Origin: SAR324 cluster bacterium
Lineage (GTDB): Bacteria > Bdellovibrionota > UBA2361 > JAAZON01
NCBI GenBank assembly: GCA_012797725.1
Contig: JAAZON010000064.1
Span: forward strand, 1 to 6,998
Direction of reading: 5' to 3'
Length of the DNA: 6,998 bases
The notes below the pieces were generated by a model. That model worked only from the letters and a program-made list of their open reading frames with translations. It ran no database searches and was not told the DNA's origin. A program made the position numbers and the translations under genes. Positions within the stretch are counted from its first letter, which is position 1. Every line of letters starts with the position of its first letter. Positions 1 through 6,200 of the stretch are shown here, piece after piece.

Positions 1-901
1 AACGTCCTTCATTGCTCTGTGCTCTTTGAGCAAATATATCAAGAATCAACATGCTGCGATCTATGACTTTAAGATCCGTTGAATTAGTAATCACCCTCCA
101 TTGTGAAGGCCTCAACTCGCCGTCAAAGATCAACAGGTCTACGTCATCACGAATACATTGGATCAATATCTCTTCAAGCTTTCCTTTTCCAAGAAGAGTC
201 TTCGGATCTGGGACACGCCTCTGTATTATTTCCCCAGCCACCTCAACACCAGCCGTCTCTGCCAAAGACCGTAGCTCAAGAATTCGGCTTTCAGGGTCTC
301 GGATTTCCCTGCTATATACCCCAACCAGAAGTGCTCCCCCAGCGACAGATCTGTGTGCTTGATCAGCGAGCTCTTCCTCCAAAGACTCAATTAACTGACG
401 AAAATCTAGTGAGAACTGTGCTAAATCGCTGACTTTTTCCGTTCTCACAGACTCTGAGCTCCCTATCCCCTTTGGTATAATATGAGCGAAGGTCATGAGC
501 ACTCGATTCTTCTCCTCCTTGACGCTGACAACAGCATCGAGTCTAAGTTTCTCAAGGTCTGTGTATACATCTTTGGAAATATGCGCCTCTCCAAAGCGCG
601 ACGATAAATCGGCATACACAAGGCGCAAGCGTCTCAATCGTCCCTTTCCTAACCGATAGCGACCTAAATCTGGGAGATAAAACATGTTCTTTGTGCCGAC
701 TATGATTTCTTCAATCTGCCCTTCCCTGGAAATAAGCAATGCTATTTGCCGCCTAATAGATAGAGAAACCTCATAAAGCTCTCGGGCGAGTTCAAATGAA
801 ATAATATCATTAGCTGAAATTTTACGTCGGCTGAACTTTTCAACACGCCTTAGCTCGGATGATGCCAGACCGCTTGTATTGCCTTTCACTAGAAGAGACA
901 T
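1..901 (-). CDS. hflX: HflX GTPase, long N-terminal form (C-terminal GTPase domain outside window)
   Basis: HflX is a translation-associated GTPase that binds the large ribosomal subunit and splits stalled or stress-hibernating ribosomes (family knowledge). The first 300 codons are visible. Residues 1-110 form the N-terminal extension of long HflX proteins, starting MSLLVKGNTSGL, with the typical segments SIRRQIALLISREGQIEEIIVG (about 48-69) and LPDLGRYRLGKGRLRRLRLV (76-95). The core HflX N-domain starts near residue 190 (LLVGVYSRE), followed by ELRSLAETAGVEVAGEIIQR (209-228), the glycine motif LLGKGKLEE (236-244), and VDLLIFDGELRPSQ (254-267) with DRSMLILDIFAQRA (281-294). These strings are hallmark HflX sequence. 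The linker helix and the G1-G4 GTPase motifs would lie beyond position 1. The ATG is one base after the stop of the upstream CbiA-like gene (TGA-T-ATG), so translation is probably coupled. No strong Shine-Dalgarno sequence is visible. Family call is firm; GTPase integrity cannot be judged here. Confidence 0.95.
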   Translation of the reverse strand, partial: MSLLVKGNTSGLASSELRRVEKFSRRKISANDIISFELARELYEVSLSIRRQIALLISREGQIEEIIVGTKNMFYLPDLGRYRLGKGRLRRLRLVYADLSSRFGEAHISKDVYTDLEKLRLDAVVSVKEEKNRVLMTFAHIIPKGIGSSESVRTEKVSDLAQFSLDFRQLIESLEEELADQAHRSVAGGALLVGVYSREIRDPESRILELRSLAETAGVEVAGEIIQRRVPDPKTLLGKGKLEEILIQCIRDDVDLLIFDGELRPSQWRVITNSTDLKVIDRSMLILDIFAQRAQSNEGR

Positions 902-902
902 A

Positions 903-2309
903 TCACTCTGTTATTCCGCAGACGACACTGCATGCATCAACTAGATTCTTCGCAATAAACGGATTAGATGCAAAATTATTGAAACAGAAAGTCCCGATAA
1001 CCTGTGCATTTGGGGAGAACCCCTCGAGAATTGGTTTTTCACCAGCGTACGATAAATTCATTACCTTATAGAGACTAATATCACCATCTAACATCCAATT
1101 ATTAGCTGAAATTCCATTAACAACGGAACCACGGACTCCAAGAATACAATCTTCGGCCATTACTGACTCAGTATAGTTCAGAAAAGGATCATAAGCTTGA
1201 GCAATAGCTGGTATTGCACCTACGCCGCTCACATATCTTTCAGAATTGGCCCCTGTTGCGAATTGTTGACACAAGTACGCCGTTCCGGCTCCTTCAGAAT
1301 ACACCACACCGCCTTGAGAAATAAAATCTCTTATAGAATCCTTCATATCCTGGTTTGCACTAAGTTCGGCTGCGTACTCCCCTATGTTTCCCCCCGGAAT
1401 ATAGAGGCCTCCAAGCCCACCTGGGAGTCTAAGATCTGCAAGTGGTGAAAAGGAAACAAGTTTTGCACCAAAAAGACGTAGCAGATCCAAGTTATCCTGG
1501 AAACATAGTCCAAAACAACTATCGTCTGCCACACCAATTCGGCAACGGCGCATCATAGGAATTATTCCCTCCGTATCCATCTCAATTGGTGCTGCTGTAT
1601 GTGCAATTTCTAAAAGCCTTTCTAGATCAACATGAGACTCAACAAGTGAACCCATACTGACAAAAAACTGCCTAGGGAAAACGGCTTGACCGTCCTCACG
1701 AAAAGCATCTCGCCCTCTGCTTATTGGGGCCAGAGCCTTGGACTCGGGCAATGCCCCAAGCAGCGAACTCATATTGAATCCCTGCAAAGCTGCATCATAA
1801 AAGCTTCGCCCCTTTGCCATTGCCTGAGTTGAAACACTTTGAAGGCGGTTGGCTATGATTCCCCCAATTTGTAAGCTAGGCGCAAGATCGAGAAAGCCAC
1901 GAACAACGGCACTGAAGCTTGCTTCGTACTCCCCGGGGTTTAAAAGCAGTACAACTGGTGTCCCTGTGTGAATTGCAAACTCAGCATCTGAACCCTCGAG
2001 AGAACCAGGACGAGTGCCATCAAAGAGCCCTGCCTCTCCCTCTATTATAACCAGATCTGCACCCGTAGCGGCCTGCCTTAGTGTTTCCAACATTTGATCA
2101 TTACCGTAAATCTGCTTATCAAAGCTTCGAGTATAGCGTCTCGATAAGCGATGATATGCATTAGCCTGAAGTAAGTTCGGGCCTTTAACGCCAAATGCGA
2201 TACTCAGATTTCTTTTACGAAGTGCTACAGCAAGACCAATCCCAAAAGTAGATTTACCAACACCAGAATATCCAGAGGAAATTAATATACGAGGAATTTT
2301 CACTTCCAT
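903..2309 (-). CDS. CbiA/CobB-family a,c-diamide synthase-like protein with degenerate glutaminase site
   Basis: Complete 468-residue protein with the CbiA two-domain layout: an N-terminal ATP-dependent amidoligase domain (about 5-240) and a C-terminal class I glutamine-amidotransferase-like domain (about 255-460). The length is near that of cobyrinate a,c-diamide synthases. Conserved parts are the P-loop SSGYSGVGKST (11-21), IIEGEAGLFDG (88-98), LGALPES (184-190), GLYIPGGNIGEY (301-312) and FASNP (446-450). Several key positions have changed. The usual nucleophile motif YAECGG reads YSEGAG (337-342), with Gly340 where Cys belongs. The usual HLHFASNP reads FNNFASNP, so the His is gone. GPDYIDP reads GPNLLQA (43-49), which replaces both Asp by Asn45 and Gln48. 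Glutamine hydrolysis is therefore unlikely, although ATP binding may remain. The frame is intact with no sign of decay. It sits 57 bases after the methyltransferase-like gene and 1 base before hflX. No other cobalamin gene is in view, so a cobyrinate role is doubtful and the substrate is unknown. An AAGGA about 14 bases before the ATG is a distant possible ribosome site. Confidence 0.85.
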   Translation of the reverse strand: MEVKIPRILISSGYSGVGKSTFGIGLAVALRKRNLSIAFGVKGPNLLQANAYHRLSRRYTRSFDKQIYGNDQMLETLRQAATGADLVIIEGEAGLFDGTRPGSLEGSDAEFAIHTGTPVVLLLNPGEYEASFSAVVRGFLDLAPSLQIGGIIANRLQSVSTQAMAKGRSFYDAALQGFNMSSLLGALPESKALAPISRGRDAFREDGQAVFPRQFFVSMGSLVESHVDLERLLEIAHTAAPIEMDTEGIIPMMRRCRIGVADDSCFGLCFQDNLDLLRLFGAKLVSFSPLADLRLPGGLGGLYIPGGNIGEYAAELSANQDMKDSIRDFISQGGVVYSEGAGTAYLCQQFATGANSERYVSGVGAIPAIAQAYDPFLNYTESVMAEDCILGVRGSVVNGISANNWMLDGDISLYKVMNLSYAGEKPILEGFSPNAQVIGTFCFNNFASNPFIAKNLVDACSVVCGITE

Positions 2310-2366
2310 TTAGTTATCATCCATCCTTGAGAAAGAAATCTATGACCGACGAATAAATGAGCTCTA

Positions 2367-3530
2367 TCAACGACGTCTAATTATAAATATACGATGTCCT
2401 TTCTCTTCTTCTCGTCGCAATCTTGTACCATCCAACTGCGGTGATTTTCTACGGTGAATTAAAATACCTTCTGGCTGCCAGAAGCCCTGCAAAGCTTCCT
2501 CAATTAACTTGTGAACCTCTTCGTCCAAAAGGATCTTTCGCCCTTCTAGCCTAAGCTCAGCTAGGTCGAGTACGACCCTCCCTCCAGGAACAACAACACG
2601 AGCAAGTTCAAATAATACCTCATTCATAAAATCAAGCCATGTCTCCAGATTTGGTATTGGCGATTCTGCTTCAAAACCGCGTGGGGCTTGCACCCTGGCG
2701 AACCACATCCGAAGCCACTGATCAGTTGAATAAAGCTTCTCTCCCGGAAGCGGAGGTTGAGTAACAACAAGGTTCACGGAAGAATCGGCTACATAGTCCA
2801 GTTTCCTAGCGTCAGACAACACGCACTGCCCATCAAGTTTGGAGTTTCGCTGTGCTGACGAAATACCATCACGAAGAACAACTGCTGTCTTTCTAAGTAT
2901 TCGTGGAACTACTGCTCGATAATCAGGAGCCTGAGCACGTTTTAAATTCAGATCAAGTTGTTCTTCTGGAATGAGTGAAATTTGGGGATTTGTGTATACA
3001 GAAAAATATCCTGCAGAATGACCATGTAAAAGCCCAAGAGCTATTGTCTCAATAAATGACGCCACTCTATCATTGTTCGAATTAATCATATCTCGAAGAT
3101 TGAGAAGCTCCCTATACGTTGCAATGTCATAAAATTCAGAGAAGGTCTTGTTGAACGCAGCAACATTCACAGGACGTTTCAGGTTTGCAAGTTGCAGTCT
3201 CAGGGTCACTTCTGTCAGATCCGCTGGTGCTAATTTTGCTCGTGTAACCTTCACAGCAACTGGATGCAAATCAGAAGCAAGCGGTATTCGCCCCATTAAT
3301 TTGGACTGGAGCGCAGTGGTTCCGCTTCCAGAGAAAGGATCGAGTATAACATCACCTTTTGCGCTATATTTGGAAATGAAATATTCAGGCAGCGCCGCAG
3401 GAAAAGCATCAGGCCAAGACAAGGCATAATGCAGAGAGTGAGAGGATGTAAGATCCTCCTCGCTCCAGAGTTGGCTCTCCTGACGAAGAAATGGAGTCTC
3501 TATTAATTTAAGCGCTACCTTTGGGCTCAT
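2367..3530 (-). CDS. DNA-methyltransferase-fold protein (N4/N6 type) with atypical motif IV
   Basis: Complete 387-residue protein of the SAM-dependent N4-cytosine/N6-adenine methyltransferase fold. The leading block SWPDAFPAALPEYFI (38-52) corresponds to the HPYPAKF-type block that precedes motif I in this family. Motif I is intact: VILDPFSGSGTT (61-72), followed by an acidic motif II position in SDLHP (86-90). A middle region, GLLHGHSAGYFSVYTNPQ (166-183), resembles the LHG...SVYTPN segment of related putative methyltransferases. The expected catalytic motif IV, (D/N/S)PP(Y/F/W), reads TQPPL (257-261), within NLVVTQPPLPGEKLYS. A late motif GGRVVLDLAELRLEGRKI (316-333) follows. The order motif I, long insert, motif IV is like alpha-class enzymes. 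SAM binding seems preserved, but the catalytic tetrapeptide lacks both the usual polar first residue and the aromatic fourth. No restriction enzyme is nearby. It is probably first in an operon with the CbiA-like gene and hflX. It could be an inactive or differently acting methyltransferase; target unknown. Confidence 0.85.
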   Translation of the reverse strand: MSPKVALKLIETPFLRQESQLWSEEDLTSSHSLHYALSWPDAFPAALPEYFISKYSAKGDVILDPFSGSGTTALQSKLMGRIPLASDLHPVAVKVTRAKLAPADLTEVTLRLQLANLKRPVNVAAFNKTFSEFYDIATYRELLNLRDMINSNNDRVASFIETIALGLLHGHSAGYFSVYTNPQISLIPEEQLDLNLKRAQAPDYRAVVPRILRKTAVVLRDGISSAQRNSKLDGQCVLSDARKLDYVADSSVNLVVTQPPLPGEKLYSTDQWLRMWFARVQAPRGFEAESPIPNLETWLDFMNEVLFELARVVVPGGRVVLDLAELRLEGRKILLDEEVHKLIEEALQGFWQPEGILIHRRKSPQLDGTRLRREEEKGHRIFIIRRR

Positions 3531-3537
3531 GCGAGAA

Positions 3538-3543
3538 ATTATA
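3538..3543 (-). promoter_or_regulatory. Consensus TATAAT -10 box directly before the methyltransferase-like gene
   Basis: The minus strand reads TATAAT with only 7 bases between it and the ATG at 3530. A transcript from this box would begin at or next to the start codon, giving a leaderless or nearly leaderless mRNA. This agrees with the absence of any Shine-Dalgarno sequence before that ATG. No good -35 hexamer is seen at 16-18 bases upstream, so the box may depend on another factor or be chance in AT-rich sequence. Confidence 0.45.
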
Positions 3544-3669
3544 GTGAGCAGCCAACAAGTACGCTATTAATAAAGTTAGAAACAAGATTTCGAAGCCAAT
3601 TTAGTAATAAATTCGTAATGTTAGGAGCTGACATTCTTGCTTGCTTTAAACTACTTATTCTGAGTGGGC

Positions 3670-3701
3670 ATGAAGAACAACAATGAGAGCCTTGAGCTCC
3701 C
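3670..3701 (-). terminator. Weak candidate terminator after the TPR gene
   Basis: Eight bases after the TPR stop codon the minus strand reads GGGAGC-TCAAG-GCTCTC, a 6-pair stem (one G-T wobble) with a 5-base loop. It is followed by the moderately T-rich stretch ATTGTTGTTCTT. The stem is short and the T-tract is interrupted, so termination would be partial at best. Its position between two probable transcription units supports it. Confidence 0.35.
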
Positions 3702-3709
3702 TTGGTTAT

Positions 3710-4846
3710 TCACTGTTCAAACTGGGAAAGATTCTTTTTTGCAGGTTCAAAATTTGGATTTATCTGCAAGGTTTTCCTATAAGCATCTGTAGCCTCTTCT
3801 ATCCTACCAAGCCTTTGATATAAGACCCCTAAATTATTCATGGCTTCCACATTGCTAGGATCCTGGACCAGACAAGCCTTAAGAGAACTTTCTGCTTCCT
3901 TATATTTACCAAGCTCTAATTGGGCCCATCCGAGAACACTCAATGCACGCGCATTGTTAGGATCAAGATTAACTGCCTGTCTCAATTTCTCTTCTGCCAC
4001 ACCTTCCTGTTTTTTTCTTACCAGAACAGCACCTAAATTAATCAATGAATCTATATCATTTGCATCAAGCGCCACCGCCTTCTCAAAGGCAATCTCCGCC
4101 TTATCGAAATCTTCCATGCTTTCATACACAACACCTAGGGCTCGATGCACTTCAACATTACCTGGCTTCATTAAAGAAGCCTTGCTTAATACTCTTTCCG
4201 CAAGATCATACCTTGTGGCCTTGTGATACAACAGACCCAAGAAAAAGTGAGCGTCATAATTTGATGGATCAATCTTTATAACCTTTTCAAATTCCGATAT
4301 AGACTGCGGTTTCTGCCCCTGCTTTTGGAACAGAACCGCAAGGTTATAATGAGTTAATGCATTTTGATCATCAACAAGAGCTGCTTTGTTCAAAGTCTCC
4401 GTCGCACGAACCAAGTCTCCTTGTCGGTCATAAACGACCGATAGACCTTGCATGGCCTTAACGCACGTGGCATCTAGCTCAAGCGCTTTTTGGTACTGTT
4501 CTTCTGCGCTCGAAAAATTTCCCTCTTCCAATCTTAAACTTGCTAGAGCCACTCTATAATTGGCATCGTCTCGAATCGCAATAGCTTTTTCAAAACTCTG
4601 GGCAGCTTCGGCTCTCTTACCCTCCTTTGCAAGAACAACACCAAGATTGTAGTGAGCTTCTGGCATTTGCGAGCACATCTCTATAGCCTGCCTATATTGT
4701 TTTTCTTCCTCTATGGGGCTATCGCCTCGCTTTACTGCGTTCTTTACAATTGCAGCAGCTTCGTTGCACTCATTTGCTGCCAAAGAATTGTTAAAAACGA
4801 ACAGGCACAGACACACCAACACTAATAAATTTAATCGATGCCTCAT
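3710..4846 (-). CDS. Secreted TPR-repeat protein
   Basis: Complete 378-residue protein made almost wholly of tetratricopeptide repeats, helical hairpins that scaffold protein-protein contacts. The N-terminus MRHRLNLLVLVCLCLFVF is a basic n-region plus hydrophobic core, and SLA-A (21-24) is a plausible signal peptidase I site. No lipobox is present, so the protein is probably periplasmic or exported. About nine 34-residue TPR units run from about residue 62 to 366, with canonical pieces such as AHYNLGVVLAKEGKRAEAAQ (64-83), ALTHYNLAVLFQKQGQ (163-178) and AMNNLGVLYQRLGRIEEA (335-352), and the helix ends KALELDAT, KVIKIDPS and KAVALDAN. A partial repeat at 28-61 may be a tenth. No enzymatic domain is visible. 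It probably forms a two-gene unit with the aminotransferase gene 42 bases upstream. The ATG is fixed by an AAGGAG 9 bases before it. Partner and role cannot be told from sequence. Confidence 0.9.
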   Translation of the reverse strand: MRHRLNLLVLVCLCLFVFNNSLAANECNEAAAIVKNAVKRGDSPIEEEKQYRQAIEMCSQMPEAHYNLGVVLAKEGKRAEAAQSFEKAIAIRDDANYRVALASLRLEEGNFSSAEEQYQKALELDATCVKAMQGLSVVYDRQGDLVRATETLNKAALVDDQNALTHYNLAVLFQKQGQKPQSISEFEKVIKIDPSNYDAHFFLGLLYHKATRYDLAERVLSKASLMKPGNVEVHRALGVVYESMEDFDKAEIAFEKAVALDANDIDSLINLGAVLVRKKQEGVAEEKLRQAVNLDPNNARALSVLGWAQLELGKYKEAESSLKACLVQDPSNVEAMNNLGVLYQRLGRIEEATDAYRKTLQINPNFEPAKKNLSQFEQ

Positions 4847-4855
4847 TTCCTCACT

Positions 4856-4861
4856 CTCCTT
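4856..4861 (-). promoter_or_regulatory. Shine-Dalgarno AAGGAG of the TPR gene
   Basis: The minus strand reads AAGGAG, 9 bases before the ATG at 4846. It is the best ribosome binding site in the window and fixes this start. A second purine run, GAGG, lies too close to the ATG to be the main site. Confidence 0.75.
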
Positions 4862-4864
4862 AAC

Positions 4865-4887
4865 TTATGAATTCAAGGCATTCATAA
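4865..4887 (-). repeat. Perfect 8-bp intercistronic hairpin between aminotransferase and TPR genes
   Basis: The minus strand reads TTATGAAT, a 7-base loop GCCTTGA, then ATTCATAA: an exact inverted repeat of 8 base pairs. It begins one base after the aminotransferase TAG and ends one base before the G/TAAGGAG region that loads ribosomes for the TPR gene. No T-run follows, so it is not a typical intrinsic terminator. A role in RNA processing, mRNA stability or limiting ribosome access is possible but inferred. Confidence 0.6.
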
Positions 4888-4888
4888 T

Positions 4889-6073
4889 CTATTGCTTAAA
4901 TGCATTATATGCAAAGCCTTCCAAGCGCAAAAGCGCCTCCTGAAGTTTTTCTTCTGCCACAACAAGCGCAAATCTCACGAACTCATCAAATTCAGAGCCA
5001 AAAAGCACTCCTGGCATTACTACGATACCACATTGATTAAGCAGATTTTCAGAAAAAGGAATCGAGCCAAACGCTCTTTGGTCCTCTGGAAGACGAGCCC
5101 AAAGGCATGCGCCACCTTGAGCGGATTGAACTCTCCAGCCCATTCGATTGAGGCCTTCTTTCATCAAACGAAATCGGGCTAAATATTTCTCTCTGACAGC
5201 TTCCACAAGATCTTTTTCACAATTCAACAACGCAGCCGAGGCAGCTTGAATTGGCAGAAACGCTCCATAATCTACGTGTGATTTCAACTTAGAAATGAGG
5301 TTTATCATCTCCGGGTTTCCACTGATAGAAGCAATTCGCCAGCCTGGAACTGAATACGCTTTAGAGAGGCTATAGGTCTCTAGGGATCGTTTCCTTAAGA
5401 AATCCTCTGAAAGCAGGCTAACAGCACATTTGCTTGAATAGGCCATCTCTCCATAAACAAAATCATTCAGTACAAAACACGAATACTTTTCAACAATCTC
5501 TGAAAGCCTTTTATAGAAATTCAATGAAACCGACTGCCCTGTCGGATTATTTGGAAAGTTTAGGAGCAACATTCCTATTCGGGGGTTTAAAGCTAAGCAT
5601 TTTTCTATTTCATCCAGCATTAAGTCTTCACTGGAAGAGATGGGAAAAAATTCGAGTGAAATTCCCATTAACAAAGCTGCCGAACGATACATCGGATAGC
5701 AAGGCGCACCCACCAAAACATGCCGCTTTTTTTGACAGACACACGCAAGAGCCAAGGATATTGCATCTTTAGTTCCCAACGAGACACAAAGCTCTCGATC
5801 GGGATCCAGTTCAACATGAAAGGCCGTCGAGTATTTACGCGAAAAAGCTTCTCTCAGCTTACGAATTCCACGTGAGACCGCATAGCGATGTTGTCCCGAT
5901 TTCAGAGTTGCCTCTGTTAATTTATCAAGAGCGAGTGAGGGCGGTTCAAAATCCGGATTAACCATTGATAGATCGATGATCCTCTCACCGCGGGCCAATT
6001 TCTCAAGTTTTATCTTATTAAGGGAAGCCAATGGTTCTTCTTTCAACCATTCCAGGCTGTTCACATTTTCCAT
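4889..6073 (-). CDS. Class I/II PLP-dependent aminotransferase, AlaC-like
   Basis: Complete 394-residue fold-type I aminotransferase. Recognised parts in order: ERIIDLSMVNPDFEPP (30-45), HRYAVSRGIRKLREAFSRKY (62-81), the PLP phosphate loop LGTKDA (99-104), NFPNNPTGQ (172-180) with Asn176 of the NPTG motif, LNDFVYGEM (202-210) with Asp204 pairing the PLP pyridine nitrogen and Tyr207, SLSKAYSVPGWR (235-246) with Lys238 as the Schiff-base lysine and Arg246 binding the phosphate, and FVRFAL (365-370) with Arg367 for the substrate carboxylate. All core residues are present, so it is probably active. The spacing and wording, especially YxxSRGIxxLRxAxSRxY and KSHxDYGxFxPxQ, resemble E. coli AlaC (glutamate-pyruvate aminotransferase). 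LL-diaminopimelate or aspartate aminotransferase cannot be excluded, so no symbol is given. The Shine-Dalgarno is weak (AGAAGTG, 7-8 bases upstream). It leads a probable unit with the TPR gene and diverges from the kinase gene. Confidence 0.93.
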   Translation of the reverse strand: MENVNSLEWLKEEPLASLNKIKLEKLARGERIIDLSMVNPDFEPPSLALDKLTEATLKSGQHRYAVSRGIRKLREAFSRKYSTAFHVELDPDRELCVSLGTKDAISLALACVCQKKRHVLVGAPCYPMYRSAALLMGISLEFFPISSSEDLMLDEIEKCLALNPRIGMLLLNFPNNPTGQSVSLNFYKRLSEIVEKYSCFVLNDFVYGEMAYSSKCAVSLLSEDFLRKRSLETYSLSKAYSVPGWRIASISGNPEMINLISKLKSHVDYGAFLPIQAASAALLNCEKDLVEAVREKYLARFRLMKEGLNRMGWRVQSAQGGACLWARLPEDQRAFGSIPFSENLLNQCGIVVMPGVLFGSEFDEFVRFALVVAEEKLQEALLRLEGFAYNAFKQ

Positions 6074-6121
6074 ATCGAAATCACTTCTAAATCTGTATAA
6101 TCATTCCCAATAACGATTAAA

Positions 6122-6139
6122 CTTGCTCACTATAGCAAG
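6122..6139. promoter_or_regulatory. 18-base dyad CTTGCT-N6-AGCAAG in the divergent promoter region
   Basis: Perfect 6-bp arms (CTTGCT and AGCAAG) flank CACTAT, about 50 bases before the aminotransferase start and 62 before the kinase start. The placement between divergent genes is typical of a dimeric regulator's operator, or of a promoter-associated structure. The central TGCTCACTATA also occurs on the minus strand at 3540-3550. The rest of the 6074-6200 gap is AT-rich and holds no convincing paired -35/-10 boxes that I can defend. Confidence 0.4.
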
Positions 6140-6168
6140 GAAAAATATTTTTTATTTAAGTTATAGTC

Positions 6169-6186
6169 TCTTTTGGAGACAAAAGA
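6169..6186 (+). repeat. Leader hairpin with GAGA tetraloop before the kinase gene
   Basis: TCTTTTG-GAGA-CAAAAGA is an exact 7-pair stem closed by G-C around a GNRA-type tetraloop, ending 14 bases before the proposed kinase ATG. A competing, overlapping hairpin GTCTC-TTTTG-GAGAC (6166-6180) uses some of the same bases, so only one can form at a time. It overlaps the only GGAG in this leader. If the region is transcribed toward the kinase, it could affect translation; this is inference. Confidence 0.45.
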
Positions 6187-6200
6187 AATTACTTCTATTG

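Noticed and set aside
51..432. Plus-strand open frames of about 100 codons
   Set aside because: They lie antisense to the unmistakable HflX coding sequence and have low-complexity Ser/Arg/Pro-rich products typical of shadow frames.
903..2309. Cobalamin biosynthesis operon member (cbiA/cobB proper)
   Set aside because: The catalytic Cys and His and two substrate-loop Asp are replaced, and no other cobalamin gene is in the window.
2367..3530. A restriction-modification system
   Set aside because: No endonuclease or specificity gene is adjacent, and motif IV of the methyltransferase is atypical.
3710..4846. TPR protein as a lipoprotein, or TPR DNA as tandem nucleotide repeats
   Set aside because: No lipobox Cys follows the signal core (LVLVC lacks the small residue before Cys), and the repeats are similar only at protein level, with diverged codons.
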